Of a stretch of DNA of 5,822 nucleotides, positions 1-5,822 are shown piece by piece. The notes below the pieces were generated by a model. That model saw only the letters and a list, made by a program, of their open reading frames with translations, was not told the origin of the DNA and made no database searches. The DNA comes from an uncultured Bacteroidota bacterium (GTDB taxonomy: Bacteria; Bacteroidota; Bacteroidia; 2-12-FULL-35-15), in the NCBI GenBank assembly GCA_903881065.1, contig CAIRRW010000294.1:1-5822 (forward strand). The letters run 5' to 3'. Numbering within the stretch: position 1 is the first letter of the stretch; every line of letters begins with the position of its first letter. A program made the translations under genes and the position numbers.

Positions 1-1050
1 ATTGCCGCTACGAGTATTTAATACATAAGAACCTGCATCCAAACGACCGGAATAAGCACGGAAGAAACACAAACGACCAACAAAAGGGTCAGTTGCAATT
101 TTAAATGCCAATGCTGTAAAAGGTTCTTTTACATCAGGTTTACGGGTAACTTCCAAATCAGTATCAGGATTTATTCCTGTGATATGGTCTTTATCCATTG
201 GGCTTGGCATTAATTCCATAACCAAATCCAACATTGTTTGAACTCCCTTATTTTTAAACGCTGAACCACAAAGCATTGGTACCACCTTATTGTGAATACA
301 AGCTTGACGTAAAGCTGTCAATACTTCTCTTTCTGTAATCGATTCTGGATCTTCGAAGAATTTCTCCATCAATTTATCATCGAATTCTGCGATAGCTTCA
401 AGCAATTTACCTCTCCACTCCAACACATCATCCTTCATATCATCAGGAATAGGAACTTCAGTAAAAGTCATTCCTTTATCTTCTTCGTTCCAAACAATAC
501 CTCTGTTGTTAATCAAATCAACAACACCTTTAAAGTTCTCTTCAGAACCTATTGGTAATTGTAATGGCAATGGATTACCACCCAAAACTTCTTTCACTTG
601 TTTTACAACATTTAAGAAATCAGCACCAGAGCGGTCCATTTTATTAACGAAACCTAAACGGGTAACGTTGTAGTTATTTGCAAGTCTCCAGTTAGTTTCT
701 GATTGAGGCTCTACACCGTCAACAGCAGAAAACAAGAAAACCAATCCATCCAATACACGTAACGAACGATTTACCTCAACAGTAAAATCAACGTGTCCAG
801 GAGTATCAATAATATTAATTTTATATTGCTGATCTCTGTATTTCCAAAAGCAGGTAGTAGCTGCCGAAGTAATTGTGATACCACGCTCTTGCTCCTGAAC
901 CATCCAGTCCATAGTAGCAGCACCATCATGTACTTCACCTATTTTGTGATTAACTCCTGTATAATATAGAATACGCTCAGTGCAAGTTGTTTTTCCCGCA
1001 TCAATGTGAGCAGCAATTCCTATATTTCTTGTATATCTTAAATCAGCCAT
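1..1050 (-). CDS. fusA: Translation elongation factor G, N-terminal half (partial, runs off left edge)
   Basis: EF-G is the ribosomal GTPase that drives tRNA-mRNA translocation and, with RRF, ribosome recycling in the cytoplasm. I translated the minus strand from the ATG at 1050-1048. The frame stays open for exactly 350 codons to the window edge, about half of the usual ~700 residues. Seen in the sequence: the P-loop AHIDAGKT (residues 14-21), switch I ending RGITI (56-60), DTPGH with the catalytic-type histidine (82-86), NKMD (136-139) and CGSAF (261-265), which together make a complete G domain. Domain II begins near residue 305. It is the third gene of the str operon, 33 bases after rpsG, and has no well-placed Shine-Dalgarno (an AAGGA lies too far upstream). 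One oddity is Cys23 in GKTTCTERIL, where Thr is usual. The operon position and intact GTPase motifs favour the canonical EF-G over an EF-G2 paralogue. Confidence 0.98.
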   Translation of the reverse strand, partial: MADLRYTRNIGIAAHIDAGKTTCTERILYYTGVNHKIGEVHDGAATMDWMVQEQERGITITSAATTCFWKYRDQQYKINIIDTPGHVDFTVEVNRSLRVLDGLVFLFSAVDGVEPQSETNWRLANNYNVTRLGFVNKMDRSGADFLNVVKQVKEVLGGNPLPLQLPIGSEENFKGVVDLINNRGIVWNEEDKGMTFTEVPIPDDMKDDVLEWRGKLLEAIAEFDDKLMEKFFEDPESITEREVLTALRQACIHNKVVPMLCGSAFKNKGVQTMLDLVMELMPSPMDKDHITGINPDTDLEVTRKPDVKEPFTALAFKIATDPFVGRLCFFRAYSGRLDAGSYVLNTRSGN

Positions 1051-1083
1051 TATTTCTCTTAATCCTTGTCTCTACCTTAATTA

Positions 1084-1554
1084 TTAAAATCTAAAATGAG
1101 AGAATGCTTTATTAGCATCCGCCATTTTATGTACATCTTCTTTCTTTTTGAATGCAGCTCCTTCTTCTTTAGCACCAGCAATTATTTCTCCGGCTAATTT
1201 CTGAGCCATTGATTTTTCATTACGTCTGCGTGCATATAATATCATCCATTTAATCCCCATTGAAACTTTTCTTTCCGGACGGATTTCAGATGGTATCTGA
1301 AAAGTTGCACCACCTACTCTACGGCTACGAACTTCAACTGCAGGAGTAATATTTGTCAATGCTTTTTTGAAAACTTCCAAACCATTAGAATCTGGAGTTC
1401 TTTTTTCAACAATCTCCAATGCTTCATAAAAAACATCGTATGATTTATTTTTTTTACCATCATACATCAAATTGTTTACAAAACGTGTAACTAATACATC
1501 GTTAAACTTTGGATCCGGTAAAAGGACTCTTTTTTTTGCTCTGCTTTTTCTCAT
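1084..1554 (-). CDS. rpsG: 30S ribosomal protein S7 (uS7)
   Basis: S7 is a primary 16S rRNA-binding protein that nucleates assembly of the 30S head and lies near the E-site tRNA and the decoding region. The 156-residue product has the normal bacterial length. Seen: the basic start MRKSRAKKR, LPDPKFND (residues 12-19), the LMYDGKK stretch (29-35), VEVRSRRVGGATFQIP in the rRNA-binding region, EIRPERK, and the C-terminal end ANKAFSHFRF typical of this family in Bacteroidota. The gene lies between rpsL and fusA in the same orientation, with gaps of 52 and 33 bases, as in the conserved str operon. The start has no Shine-Dalgarno; the bases before ATG are AT-rich. In E. coli, S7 represses its own operon by binding the rpsL-rpsG spacer. 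The stem-loop in the equivalent spacer here is described separately. Confidence 0.98.
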   Translation of the reverse strand: MRKSRAKKRVLLPDPKFNDVLVTRFVNNLMYDGKKNKSYDVFYEALEIVEKRTPDSNGLEVFKKALTNITPAVEVRSRRVGGATFQIPSEIRPERKVSMGIKWMILYARRRNEKSMAQKLAGEIIAGAKEEGAAFKKKEDVHKMADANKAFSHFRF

Positions 1555-1569
1555 TGTTATATAATTTGG

Positions 1570-1591
1570 TAATTAGCCGATAAGCTAATTA
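1570..1591 (-). promoter_or_regulatory. Stem-loop in the rpsL-rpsG intergenic spacer
   Basis: Read on the transcribed (minus) strand, TAATTAGC and GCTAATTA form a perfect 8-bp stem around the 6-base loop TTATCG. The structure ends 15 bases before the rpsG start codon. The right-hand side also contains the octamer AGCTAATT twice in tandem (1583-1598), so an alternative palindromic pairing AATTAGCTAATT (1587-1598) competes with the main hairpin. There is no T-run after it, so it is not a classical terminator. Its place matches where E. coli S7 binds to autoregulate the str operon. A regulatory role here is inference, and the stem is AT-rich and only moderately stable. Confidence 0.4.
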
Positions 1592-1606
1592 GCTAATTGA
1601 ATTAAA

Positions 1607-2011
1607 TTATTTTTTCTTAGCTGGCGCTGCTTTTGCTCCTGCTTTTGGTTTTTTAGTTCCGTATTTACTTCTTCTTTGATTTCTTCCATCAACACCTGAA
1701 GTATCCAATGCTCCACGAACAATATGGTAACGAACTCCCGGTAAATCCTTTACCCTGCCTCCACGTATCAAAACAATACTGTGCTCTTGTAAATTATGCC
1801 CTTCTCCTGGGATGTAAGCATTAACTTCTTTCTTATTTGTCAAACGAACACGGGCAACTTTACGCATTGCAGAGTTCGGTTTTTTTGGAGTTGTGGTGTA
1901 AACACGTGTGCAAACTCCACGTTTTTGAGGGCAAGAATCCAATGCTGCTGACTTACTTTTGTTAGCTGCTTTTAGTCTTCCTTTACGCACTAATTGTGAT
2001 ATTGTAGGCAT
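1607..2011 (-). CDS. rpsL: 30S ribosomal protein S12 (uS12)
   Basis: S12 sits at the 30S decoding centre and helps control tRNA selection accuracy. The 134-residue product carries the family signatures PQKRGVCTRVYTTTPKKPNSA (in two blocks, residues 28-48), GEGHNLQEHS (69-78), RGGRVKDLPGVRYH (83-96) and RSKYG. Lys43 and Lys88, the positions where streptomycin-resistance changes commonly arise, are the wild-type residues, and Asp89 (methylthiolated in E. coli) is present. Numbering agrees with E. coli without gaps to this point. The C-terminal tail after KKPKA is lengthened with alanine and lysine (AGAKAAPAKKK), as often seen in Bacteroidota. It is the first gene of the str operon. No Shine-Dalgarno precedes the ATG (TTTAAGAAATG). 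A good promoter match lies 67-96 bases upstream. Confidence 0.98.
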   Translation of the reverse strand: MPTISQLVRKGRLKAANKSKSAALDSCPQKRGVCTRVYTTTPKKPNSAMRKVARVRLTNKKEVNAYIPGEGHNLQEHSIVLIRGGRVKDLPGVRYHIVRGALDTSGVDGRNQRRSKYGTKKPKAGAKAAPAKKK

Positions 2012-2077
2012 TTCTTAAAGTTTAATTTTTATTCTTTTTTATTGAAATAATACACTTCCCCATTTTTTTAGGGACGG

Positions 2078-2107
2078 CAAAAGTAAGAATTTAATTTATA
2101 TAAACAA
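2078..2107 (-). promoter_or_regulatory. Bacteroidota-type promoter of the str operon (rpsL-rpsG-fusA)
   Basis: On the minus strand, TTG (2107-2105) is followed after 19 bases by TACTTTTG (2085-2078). The second element is a full match to the TAnnTTTG -7 element used by the primary sigma factor of Bacteroidota, and the spacing lies inside the known 17-23-base range. It would place the transcript start near 2072 and give a leader of about 60 bases before rpsL. The match and its position are seen; activity is inferred from the consensus. Confidence 0.72.
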
Positions 2108-2189
2108 CACACGGTTGAAAATATTTTATCCAAATTGTATTTATATCCGTTTTTTCATTCAACAATTATCATAATTCATTTCTTTTTGA

Positions 2190-2224
2190 CAAATATATCC
2201 CCCACTCAACAAAATTAAATCAAA
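2190..2224 (-). promoter_or_regulatory. Possible second, upstream str-operon promoter
   Basis: On the minus strand, TTTG (2224-2221) is followed after 23 bases by TATATTTG (2197-2190), again a full TAnnTTTG match. The spacing is at the long end of the accepted range, and AT-rich DNA yields such matches by chance. If used, it would give a leader of about 170 bases and a tandem-promoter arrangement for the ribosomal operon. Confidence 0.3.
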
Positions 2225-2260
2225 CTACTTATTTAAACTTAACTGAATTTAAAAAATTAC

Positions 2261-2268
2261 TACTTTTC
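2261..2268 (+). promoter_or_regulatory. Weak -7 element candidate for the plus-strand gene
   Basis: TACTTTTC matches TAnnTTTG at all but the last base and lies 25 bases before the TTG start at 2294, giving a plausible short leader. No TTG is found at the expected -33 distance, so support is weak. Confidence 0.25.
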
Positions 2269-2293
2269 GCCTTTCACAAAATCAACCTCGAAA

Positions 2294-3073
2294 TTGAAGA
2301 AGAAAATAAATTATATTATTTGCACTTTATTTTTAATCTTTCATTCGGAAAACATTTCTATTGCTCAGGATAATTATGAGATTCAAGTGTACTCTTCTGA
2401 AACAACCGAAACAGGTGAAACTACTATGGAGCTCCATAGTAATTTCACTTTTGATGGACAGAAAGATACCATTAATGGAGTGTTGCCCACTAATCATATC
2501 TTTCATGCTACTGTTGAAATCACACATGGATTTAACGAGTGGTTTGAAGTTGGTTTCTATTTGTTTAATGCAATTGGCGATAATAATCGAAGCAATTATG
2601 TAGGCAGCCATATTCGTCTACGTGTCCGTGCTCCTGAAAGCTGGAATCTACCTATTGGCTTAAGTCTATCAGCTGAAGTTGGTTACCAAAAACCCGAATA
2701 CGGTGAAGACGACTGGACATTGGAAATAAGAGCAATTATTGATAAAAAGATTCAAAATCTTTACCTATCGTTCAATCCTACATTTGATAATTCCCTGCAT
2801 GGATTAAATAAAAACAATGGTTTTAATTTTTCTCCTAGTTTTAAAATAGATTATGAAATTAAAAAGAAATTTGCTCCCGGACTAGAATATTACGGCTCGC
2901 TTGGCTCATTCAATCATTTTGATAATTACCAAGCACAACAACATGCTTTATTCTTTACTATAGATGTTTTATCAATGGAAAAGTGGGAATTAAATTTAGG
3001 TTACGGCATTGGTTTTACGAAAGCCACTGATAATTCCATTTTTAAAATAATATTGGGACGGAAATTCAAATAA
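2294..3073 (+). CDS. Putative outer-membrane beta-barrel protein of unknown function, TTG start
   Basis: The 259-residue product begins with a clear Sec signal peptide: a Lys-rich start (MKKK), a hydrophobic core (IIYTLFLIF-like, residues 7-16) and a probable signal peptidase I site SIA|QD after residue 24. The mature part alternates polar and aromatic/hydrophobic residues in many short strands (for example WFEVGFYLF, LPIGLSLSAEVGY, NLYLSFNPTF, KWELNLGYGIGF) and ends in ILGRKFK. This is how small outer-membrane barrels look. I recognise the general look of a conserved family of uncharacterised barrel proteins (motifs MELHSNFTF, ITHGFNEWFEVGFY, GLEYYGSLG) but cannot name a function. The start must be TTG: no ATG or GTG lies in frame between the upstream stop (2240-2242) and 2294, and the first in-frame ATG (residue 45) would remove the signal peptide. 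No Shine-Dalgarno is seen. It is monocistronic, divergent from rpsL and convergent with the PorP/SprF gene. A porin-like or transporter role is only a guess. Confidence 0.85.
   Translation: MKKKINYIICTLFLIFHSENISIAQDNYEIQVYSSETTETGETTMELHSNFTFDGQKDTINGVLPTNHIFHATVEITHGFNEWFEVGFYLFNAIGDNNRSNYVGSHIRLRVRAPESWNLPIGLSLSAEVGYQKPEYGEDDWTLEIRAIIDKKIQNLYLSFNPTFDNSLHGLNKNNGFNFSPSFKIDYEIKKKFAPGLEYYGSLGSFNHFDNYQAQQHALFFTIDVLSMEKWELNLGYGIGFTKATDNSIFKIILGRKFK
2415..2448. repeat. 34-bp near-perfect palindrome inside the barrel-protein gene
   Basis: The left arm GTGAAACTACTATGGAG (2415-2431) is the reverse complement of the right arm (2432-2448) at 16 of 17 positions. The single mismatch is at the 11th base from the centre. 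The central 20 bases (2422-2441) are perfectly symmetric around AGCT. It falls on codons 41-52 of the plus-strand gene, covering GETTMELHSNFT, so both strands read a similar peptide containing MELHS. No T-run follows, so it is not a standard terminator. The symmetry is a direct observation; its role is unknown. Confidence 0.85.
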
Positions 3074-3082
3074 GCAATTCTA

Positions 3083-4132
3083 CTATAATGAAGCTGCATT
3101 TTTACCAAATGGATTAGGAGCCACGAAATGCAGAGACACCTCAAGCCCTCCTCTTGAATAACTTGTAGTTTTTAATGATGATATATTTGAATCATAACTA
3201 ATACCAATAGCATAATTAGAATACTCATACATTATGGTAGTTACAATAGCATCTCCAACCCTATAATCAACACCTAAGGAGATAAGAGAACTCTTTTTTA
3301 TGCCGGTATATTTAGAGGCTTCCTGCAAAATCCTTTTAAACATGCTGCCTACTAATATTTCCTGTTGTGCTCCTTGTCTGATATAAAATAATTCGGGAGC
3401 AATAATCATACTTGTGTTTTTTAATCCGAATTCAATGTTTCCGTGAGCAATAAATTTAGTAGTTAACTTTTCATCTGTCTGATTGTAAAAAGAATATTTA
3501 GGAAGCCCGAAATGAAAAGCTGAAATCCCTACTGTTGAATGAATGCCATTGTTTGCAGAAATATACATCTGATCTTTCCCGAAAGTCCATGCAAGTCCTG
3601 CACCAGCATCAGGATAAGTATAAGAAGTAGAACCTTGCAACTCTCCCGAAGGAGCATTCGCATTAAATGCAGAACCTGTATATTGATTCTCCCATTGCAG
3701 ATTGGAATAATTTACGGTTCGTTGTCCAAATCCGCCCATTATACCTAAACTTAATTTATCCCTGTCATCCAGTTTTATTACCCCGGAAACATTTAGCGAA
3801 CCCATAATTATTCCCATTTGTGAGTCTCCTGCTTTATCTGAGAATAGCTGAATACCAACACCAATATAATTGTCGCTTTTCTTTTTCTTTGCCGTATTAA
3901 GCTCAGCTGAAAATGCAAAGGTTTTATAAGGAGACACGAAACTTCTCCATTGATCTTTATAGTTCAACTCTATTCTCACATCTTTATTTAATGCGGTCTG
4001 CCCCGGATTAATAAGCATTGGAGTTTCTCTATATTGAGAAAAATGTACATCCTGAGCTTTCAAAATATACGTTGAAAGAAGAAGATTAATAAAAAGTATT
4101 ATTGAAATATTATTCGTTTTTTTCATTTGCAT
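3083..4132 (-). CDS. PorP/SprF-family type IX secretion outer-membrane protein
   Basis: Members of this family are outer-membrane beta-barrel proteins of the T9SS. PorP is part of the core machinery, while SprF-like paralogues are encoded beside particular large substrates and are needed to secrete or attach them. The 349-residue product has a signal peptide (KKTNN, then a hydrophobic stretch to about residue 25, cleavage near KA|QD) followed by the family's mature N-terminus QDVHFSQYRETPMLINPG, close to the usual QDPHFSQYY..PLYLNPA pattern. Then comes NYKDQWRSF (57-65), matching the conserved YR.QW motif. Repeated barrel strands follow (IGVGIQLFSDKAG, KLSLGIMGGFGQR, SYTYPDAGAGLAW) and a C-terminal GGLEVSLHF strand. 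Two ATGs are possible, at 4132 and 4126; the second (MKKTNN) is an equally good start. The upstream repeat-protein gene ends 9 bases before the first ATG, so the two are almost surely co-transcribed. This pairing favours an SprF-like partner over core PorP. Confidence 0.93.
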   Translation of the reverse strand: MQMKKTNNISIILFINLLLSTYILKAQDVHFSQYRETPMLINPGQTALNKDVRIELNYKDQWRSFVSPYKTFAFSAELNTAKKKKSDNYIGVGIQLFSDKAGDSQMGIIMGSLNVSGVIKLDDRDKLSLGIMGGFGQRTVNYSNLQWENQYTGSAFNANAPSGELQGSTSYTYPDAGAGLAWTFGKDQMYISANNGIHSTVGISAFHFGLPKYSFYNQTDEKLTTKFIAHGNIEFGLKNTSMIIAPELFYIRQGAQQEILVGSMFKRILQEASKYTGIKKSSLISLGVDYRVGDAIVTTIMYEYSNYAIGISYDSNISSLKTTSYSRGGLEVSLHFVAPNPFGKNAASL

Positions 4133-4141
4133 TTATTTTTA

Positions 4142-5822
4142 TTATTTCAACAAACTAACATTGCCCGACTTGGTGATGATTTCTGATGAACTACTTAATT
4201 TTATCTTTAAGGTATAAACAAAAACTCCATTATCTAGTGATTTACCTTTATAGGAGCCATCCCAATATTGTGTAGGGTCTGTAATTTCAATCATTTTCTC
4301 TCCCCAACGGTCATATACAATTAAATCCATCTCAACCACACATAATGGATTTATCTTTATTCTAAATACATCATTATAACCATCATTATTTGGTGAAAAG
4401 GCATTCGGAACAAACAGTTCTCCACACTCAACATCAACTAATACTCTCACACACGCTGAATCAGTGCATCCGTTGCTTCCTGTTACTTTCACGCAATATT
4501 CAGTAGTTACCGGCGGGCTTACTAAAATGGAAGAAGTCGATTGCCCTGTATTCCATAAATAAGTATTACCTCCATTGGCTGTTAATGTAGTGCTTGCTCC
4601 CGAAGTAATAGTTACATCATTTCCTGCACTTGCTGTTATTCCCGGCGTTGTTGTTACGTTTACAGTAGCCGAATTAACACACCCATTAACTGGGTTGGTA
4701 ACAGTTACAGTATAAGTTCCTGCTGCATTTACAGTAGCATTTGATGTGGATGCCCCTGAAACTACTCCGGCACCATTCCATAAATAGGTAACACCAGAGG
4801 TGGTGGAAGATGCGCTTAATAGTGCAGTAGTGCTGCCGCAATTTATCGTTGCGCTTGGATTCGTGGCTAATGAAGGTGCTGTTGTATTTGATGTAACTAC
4901 CGATGTTGCACTGTTAACACATCCATTGGAAGGATCTGTGACAGTAACGGTATATGTTCCTGCAGCATTTACCGCTGGTGTATTTGTATTCGCTCCTGAA
5001 ACTATCCCCACACCTGCCCAGCTAAATGCAGTACCTGTGGTTGTAGAAGTAGCGGAAATTGAACCATTAGTTGTAGTACACGTTAATGTTAATGGATTAC
5101 CGATTGAAACATTTGGAGGTGCAGTATTGCTTGATACAACTAATGTATTCGTTGCTATACAGCCATTTGCTGGGTCTGTAACAGTAACTGTATAGGTACC
5201 AATACTATTTACAATAGGAGAAGTAGTTGTACTTCCAAAGGTTATTCCTGTGCCTGCCCAACTATAAGTGGCGCCAGAAGTTGTACTTGATGCGAAAATA
5301 GTTCCACTGGTAGTAACACAGGTTAATGTAAGCGGTGAACCTACTGATAGATTTGGTGGAGTTGTATTCGCTGCTATGGTTATAGTTTGCTGTGCTAAAC
5401 AACCTGTACCGTTATCTGTAACTGTTAACGTATAAGTAGCCGGAACGCTAACCGTATATGTATTTACAGAAGGACCGCCTGTCCATTGATAAGAAACTCC
5501 TGCAGTCGTTGAACTTCCCGACAATACCACATTAGTTGTTAAACAGTTTAAATTACTAACAGGCGCAATACTGATATTAGGCAACGTACCACTTGTCGTT
5601 ACTGTATAAGTGGAAGTATTTGTACATCCATCCAAAGAACTTGTGGCTGTTACCGTATAGGTTCCTGCTGCACTTACGGTTGCCGGATTAGCTGCATTGG
5701 TTAATGCTCCGCCATTCCATACCATTGTGTTTCCTGCCGAAACGCCTGTTAAAGTTGCTGTTGGCGATGTGCATGTAATTGTTCCACTGCCGGGTGACGT
5801 TACTGTTGGTGGGGTTGTATTC
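4142..5822 (-). CDS. Repeat-rich cell-surface protein with T9SS type B (CHU_C) sorting domain, partial
   Basis: The frame stays open to the right edge (first full codon at 5821), so the ATG at 5725 is internal and the N-terminus lies outside. The visible 559 residues are secreted and modular. First come five Thr/Ser/Val-rich Ig/PKD-like units of 75-80 residues with the pattern TPP..(20 residues)..TW.G....AAGTYTVTVTDP.NGC. A sixth, more diverged unit follows (4433-4651; NGGNTYLWNTGQSTSSI, typical of these folds). The last ~95 residues (4145-4432) are the gliding-motility-associated C-terminal domain, with VPNAFSPNNDGYNDVF, YDRWGEKM, YWDGSYKGK, NGVFVYTLKI and the ending GNVSLLK. This domain (TIGR04131/PF13585) directs export by the T9SS. 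Proteins of this build are usually large surface or adhesive proteins. Immediately downstream lies a PorP/SprF-family gene, the classical partner. No catalytic domain is visible, so any enzymatic activity would have to lie in the missing N-terminal part. Confidence 0.93.
   Translation of the reverse strand, partial: NTTPPTVTSPGSGTITCTSPTATLTGVSAGNTMVWNGGALTNAANPATVSAAGTYTVTATSSLDGCTNTSTYTVTTSGTLPNISIAPVSNLNCLTTNVVLSGSSTTAGVSYQWTGGPSVNTYTVSVPATYTLTVTDNGTGCLAQQTITIAANTTPPNLSVGSPLTLTCVTTSGTIFASSTTSGATYSWAGTGITFGSTTTSPIVNSIGTYTVTVTDPANGCIATNTLVVSSNTAPPNVSIGNPLTLTCTTTNGSISATSTTTGTAFSWAGVGIVSGANTNTPAVNAAGTYTVTVTDPSNGCVNSATSVVTSNTTAPSLATNPSATINCGSTTALLSASSTTSGVTYLWNGAGVVSGASTSNATVNAAGTYTVTVTNPVNGCVNSATVNVTTTPGITASAGNDVTITSGASTTLTANGGNTYLWNTGQSTSSILVSPPVTTEYCVKVTGSNGCTDSACVRVLVDVECGELFVPNAFSPNNDGYNDVFRIKINPLCVVEMDLIVYDRWGEKMIEITDPTQYWDGSYKGKSLDNGVFVYTLKIKLSSSSEIITKSGNVSLLK
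4652..5822 (-). repeat. Five tandem Ig/PKD-like repeats coding for about 75-80 residues each
   Basis: Unit boundaries, in transcription order, are 5822-5597 (incomplete), 5596-5372 (225 bases), 5371-5132, 5131-4892 and 4891-4652 (each exactly 240 bases). Each starts near a TPP or related turn, carries a Cys about 17 residues in, an aromatic W in strand C, an AAGTYTVTVT-like strand, and a second Cys in GC. Cys-to-Cys distance is 49, 48, 53, 53 and 53 residues, so one disulfide per unit is plausible. The last three units are most alike in protein but differ at many synonymous positions, so the duplication is not recent. Confidence 0.88.

Larger units (their letters stand above)
2012..2293. other. 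Divergent intergenic region between rpsL and the outer-membrane protein gene
   Basis: This 282-base, very AT-rich stretch separates rpsL (minus) from the plus-strand gene starting at 2294. It holds the str-operon promoter (2078-2107), a second possible minus-strand promoter (2190-2224) and a weak plus-strand -7 candidate (2261-2268). I see no convincing gene in it. A 13-codon frame on the minus strand (2063-2022) is probably chance. No tRNA, no strong hairpin and no terminator is evident, as expected between two divergent start points. Confidence 0.7.

Noticed and set aside
2022..2063. 13-codon leader frame upstream of rpsL (MGKCIISIKKNKN)
   Set aside because: It is too short, has no initiation signal or regulatory residue run, and such frames are expected by chance in a 60-base leader.
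2361..2603. 80-codon plus-strand frame inside the barrel gene
   Set aside because: It is an out-of-frame shadow of the barrel gene with no domain and no start signal.
2333..2611. 92-codon minus-strand frame opposite the barrel gene
   Set aside because: It lacks any recognisable protein character and overlaps a gene with a clear signal peptide. Its MELHS peptide is just the palindrome read on the other strand.
3094..3133. Inverted repeat CTGCATTT / AAATGCAG near the 3' end of the PorP/SprF gene as a bidirectional terminator
   Set aside because: The loop is 24 bases and no T-run follows on either strand; it lies within conserved coding sequence.
3539..3748. 69-codon plus-strand frame opposite the PorP/SprF gene
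   Set aside because: It is antisense to a well-supported family member, with Arg/Ile/Ser-rich nonsense composition.
4800..5195. 131-codon plus-strand frame opposite the repeat protein
   Set aside because: Its valine-rich, repeated text (GSVTVTV) simply mirrors the sense repeats; GTA/ACA/ACT codons give Val/Thr codons in reverse as well.
5723..5725. ATG at 5725 as the true start of the repeat protein
   Set aside because: The frame stays open through the right edge with the same repeat pattern (TTPPTVTSP..TITC upstream), and there is no signal peptide after this ATG.

Overview
This window looks like chromosomal DNA of an AT-rich member of the Bacteroidota. Four things point there. The rpsL-rpsG-fusA genes are of bacterial type, and S12 carries a lysine/alanine-rich C-terminal tail. 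None of the start codons has a convincing Shine-Dalgarno sequence. There are matches to the Bacteroidota promoter consensus TTG-N(17-23)-TAnnTTTG. Most specifically, a protein with a type IX secretion system (T9SS) type B sorting domain sits directly upstream of a PorP/SprF-family gene. A genus cannot be named from the sequence alone.

Left part (1-2011, minus strand): the str ribosomal operon, transcribed right to left as rpsL (S12), rpsG (S7) and fusA (EF-G, first 350 codons, running off the left edge). Intergenic gaps are 52 and 33 bases. The rpsL-rpsG gap holds an 8-bp stem-loop. Upstream of rpsL lies a strong promoter match (TTG-N19-TACTTTTG), with a second possible match further up.

Middle (2012-3073): a 282-base divergent intergenic region, then one plus-strand gene for a secreted, probably beta-barrel, outer-membrane protein of unknown function. 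It has to start at TTG. Its coding sequence contains a 34-bp near-perfect palindrome.

Right part (3083-5822, minus strand): a two-gene unit. First comes the C-terminal 559 residues of a large secreted protein built from about 75-80-residue Ig/PKD-like repeats and ending in a type B (CHU_C / gliding-motility-associated) sorting domain. Nine bases downstream is a PorP/SprF-family outer-membrane protein. The likely logic is that the repeat protein is a T9SS-exported cell-surface or adhesive protein and its partner helps secrete or anchor it.

I see no RNA genes, insertion sequences, CRISPR arrays or phage genes. The region is mostly conventional. The least explained items are the intragenic palindrome, the rpsL-rpsG hairpin and the uncharacterised barrel protein.
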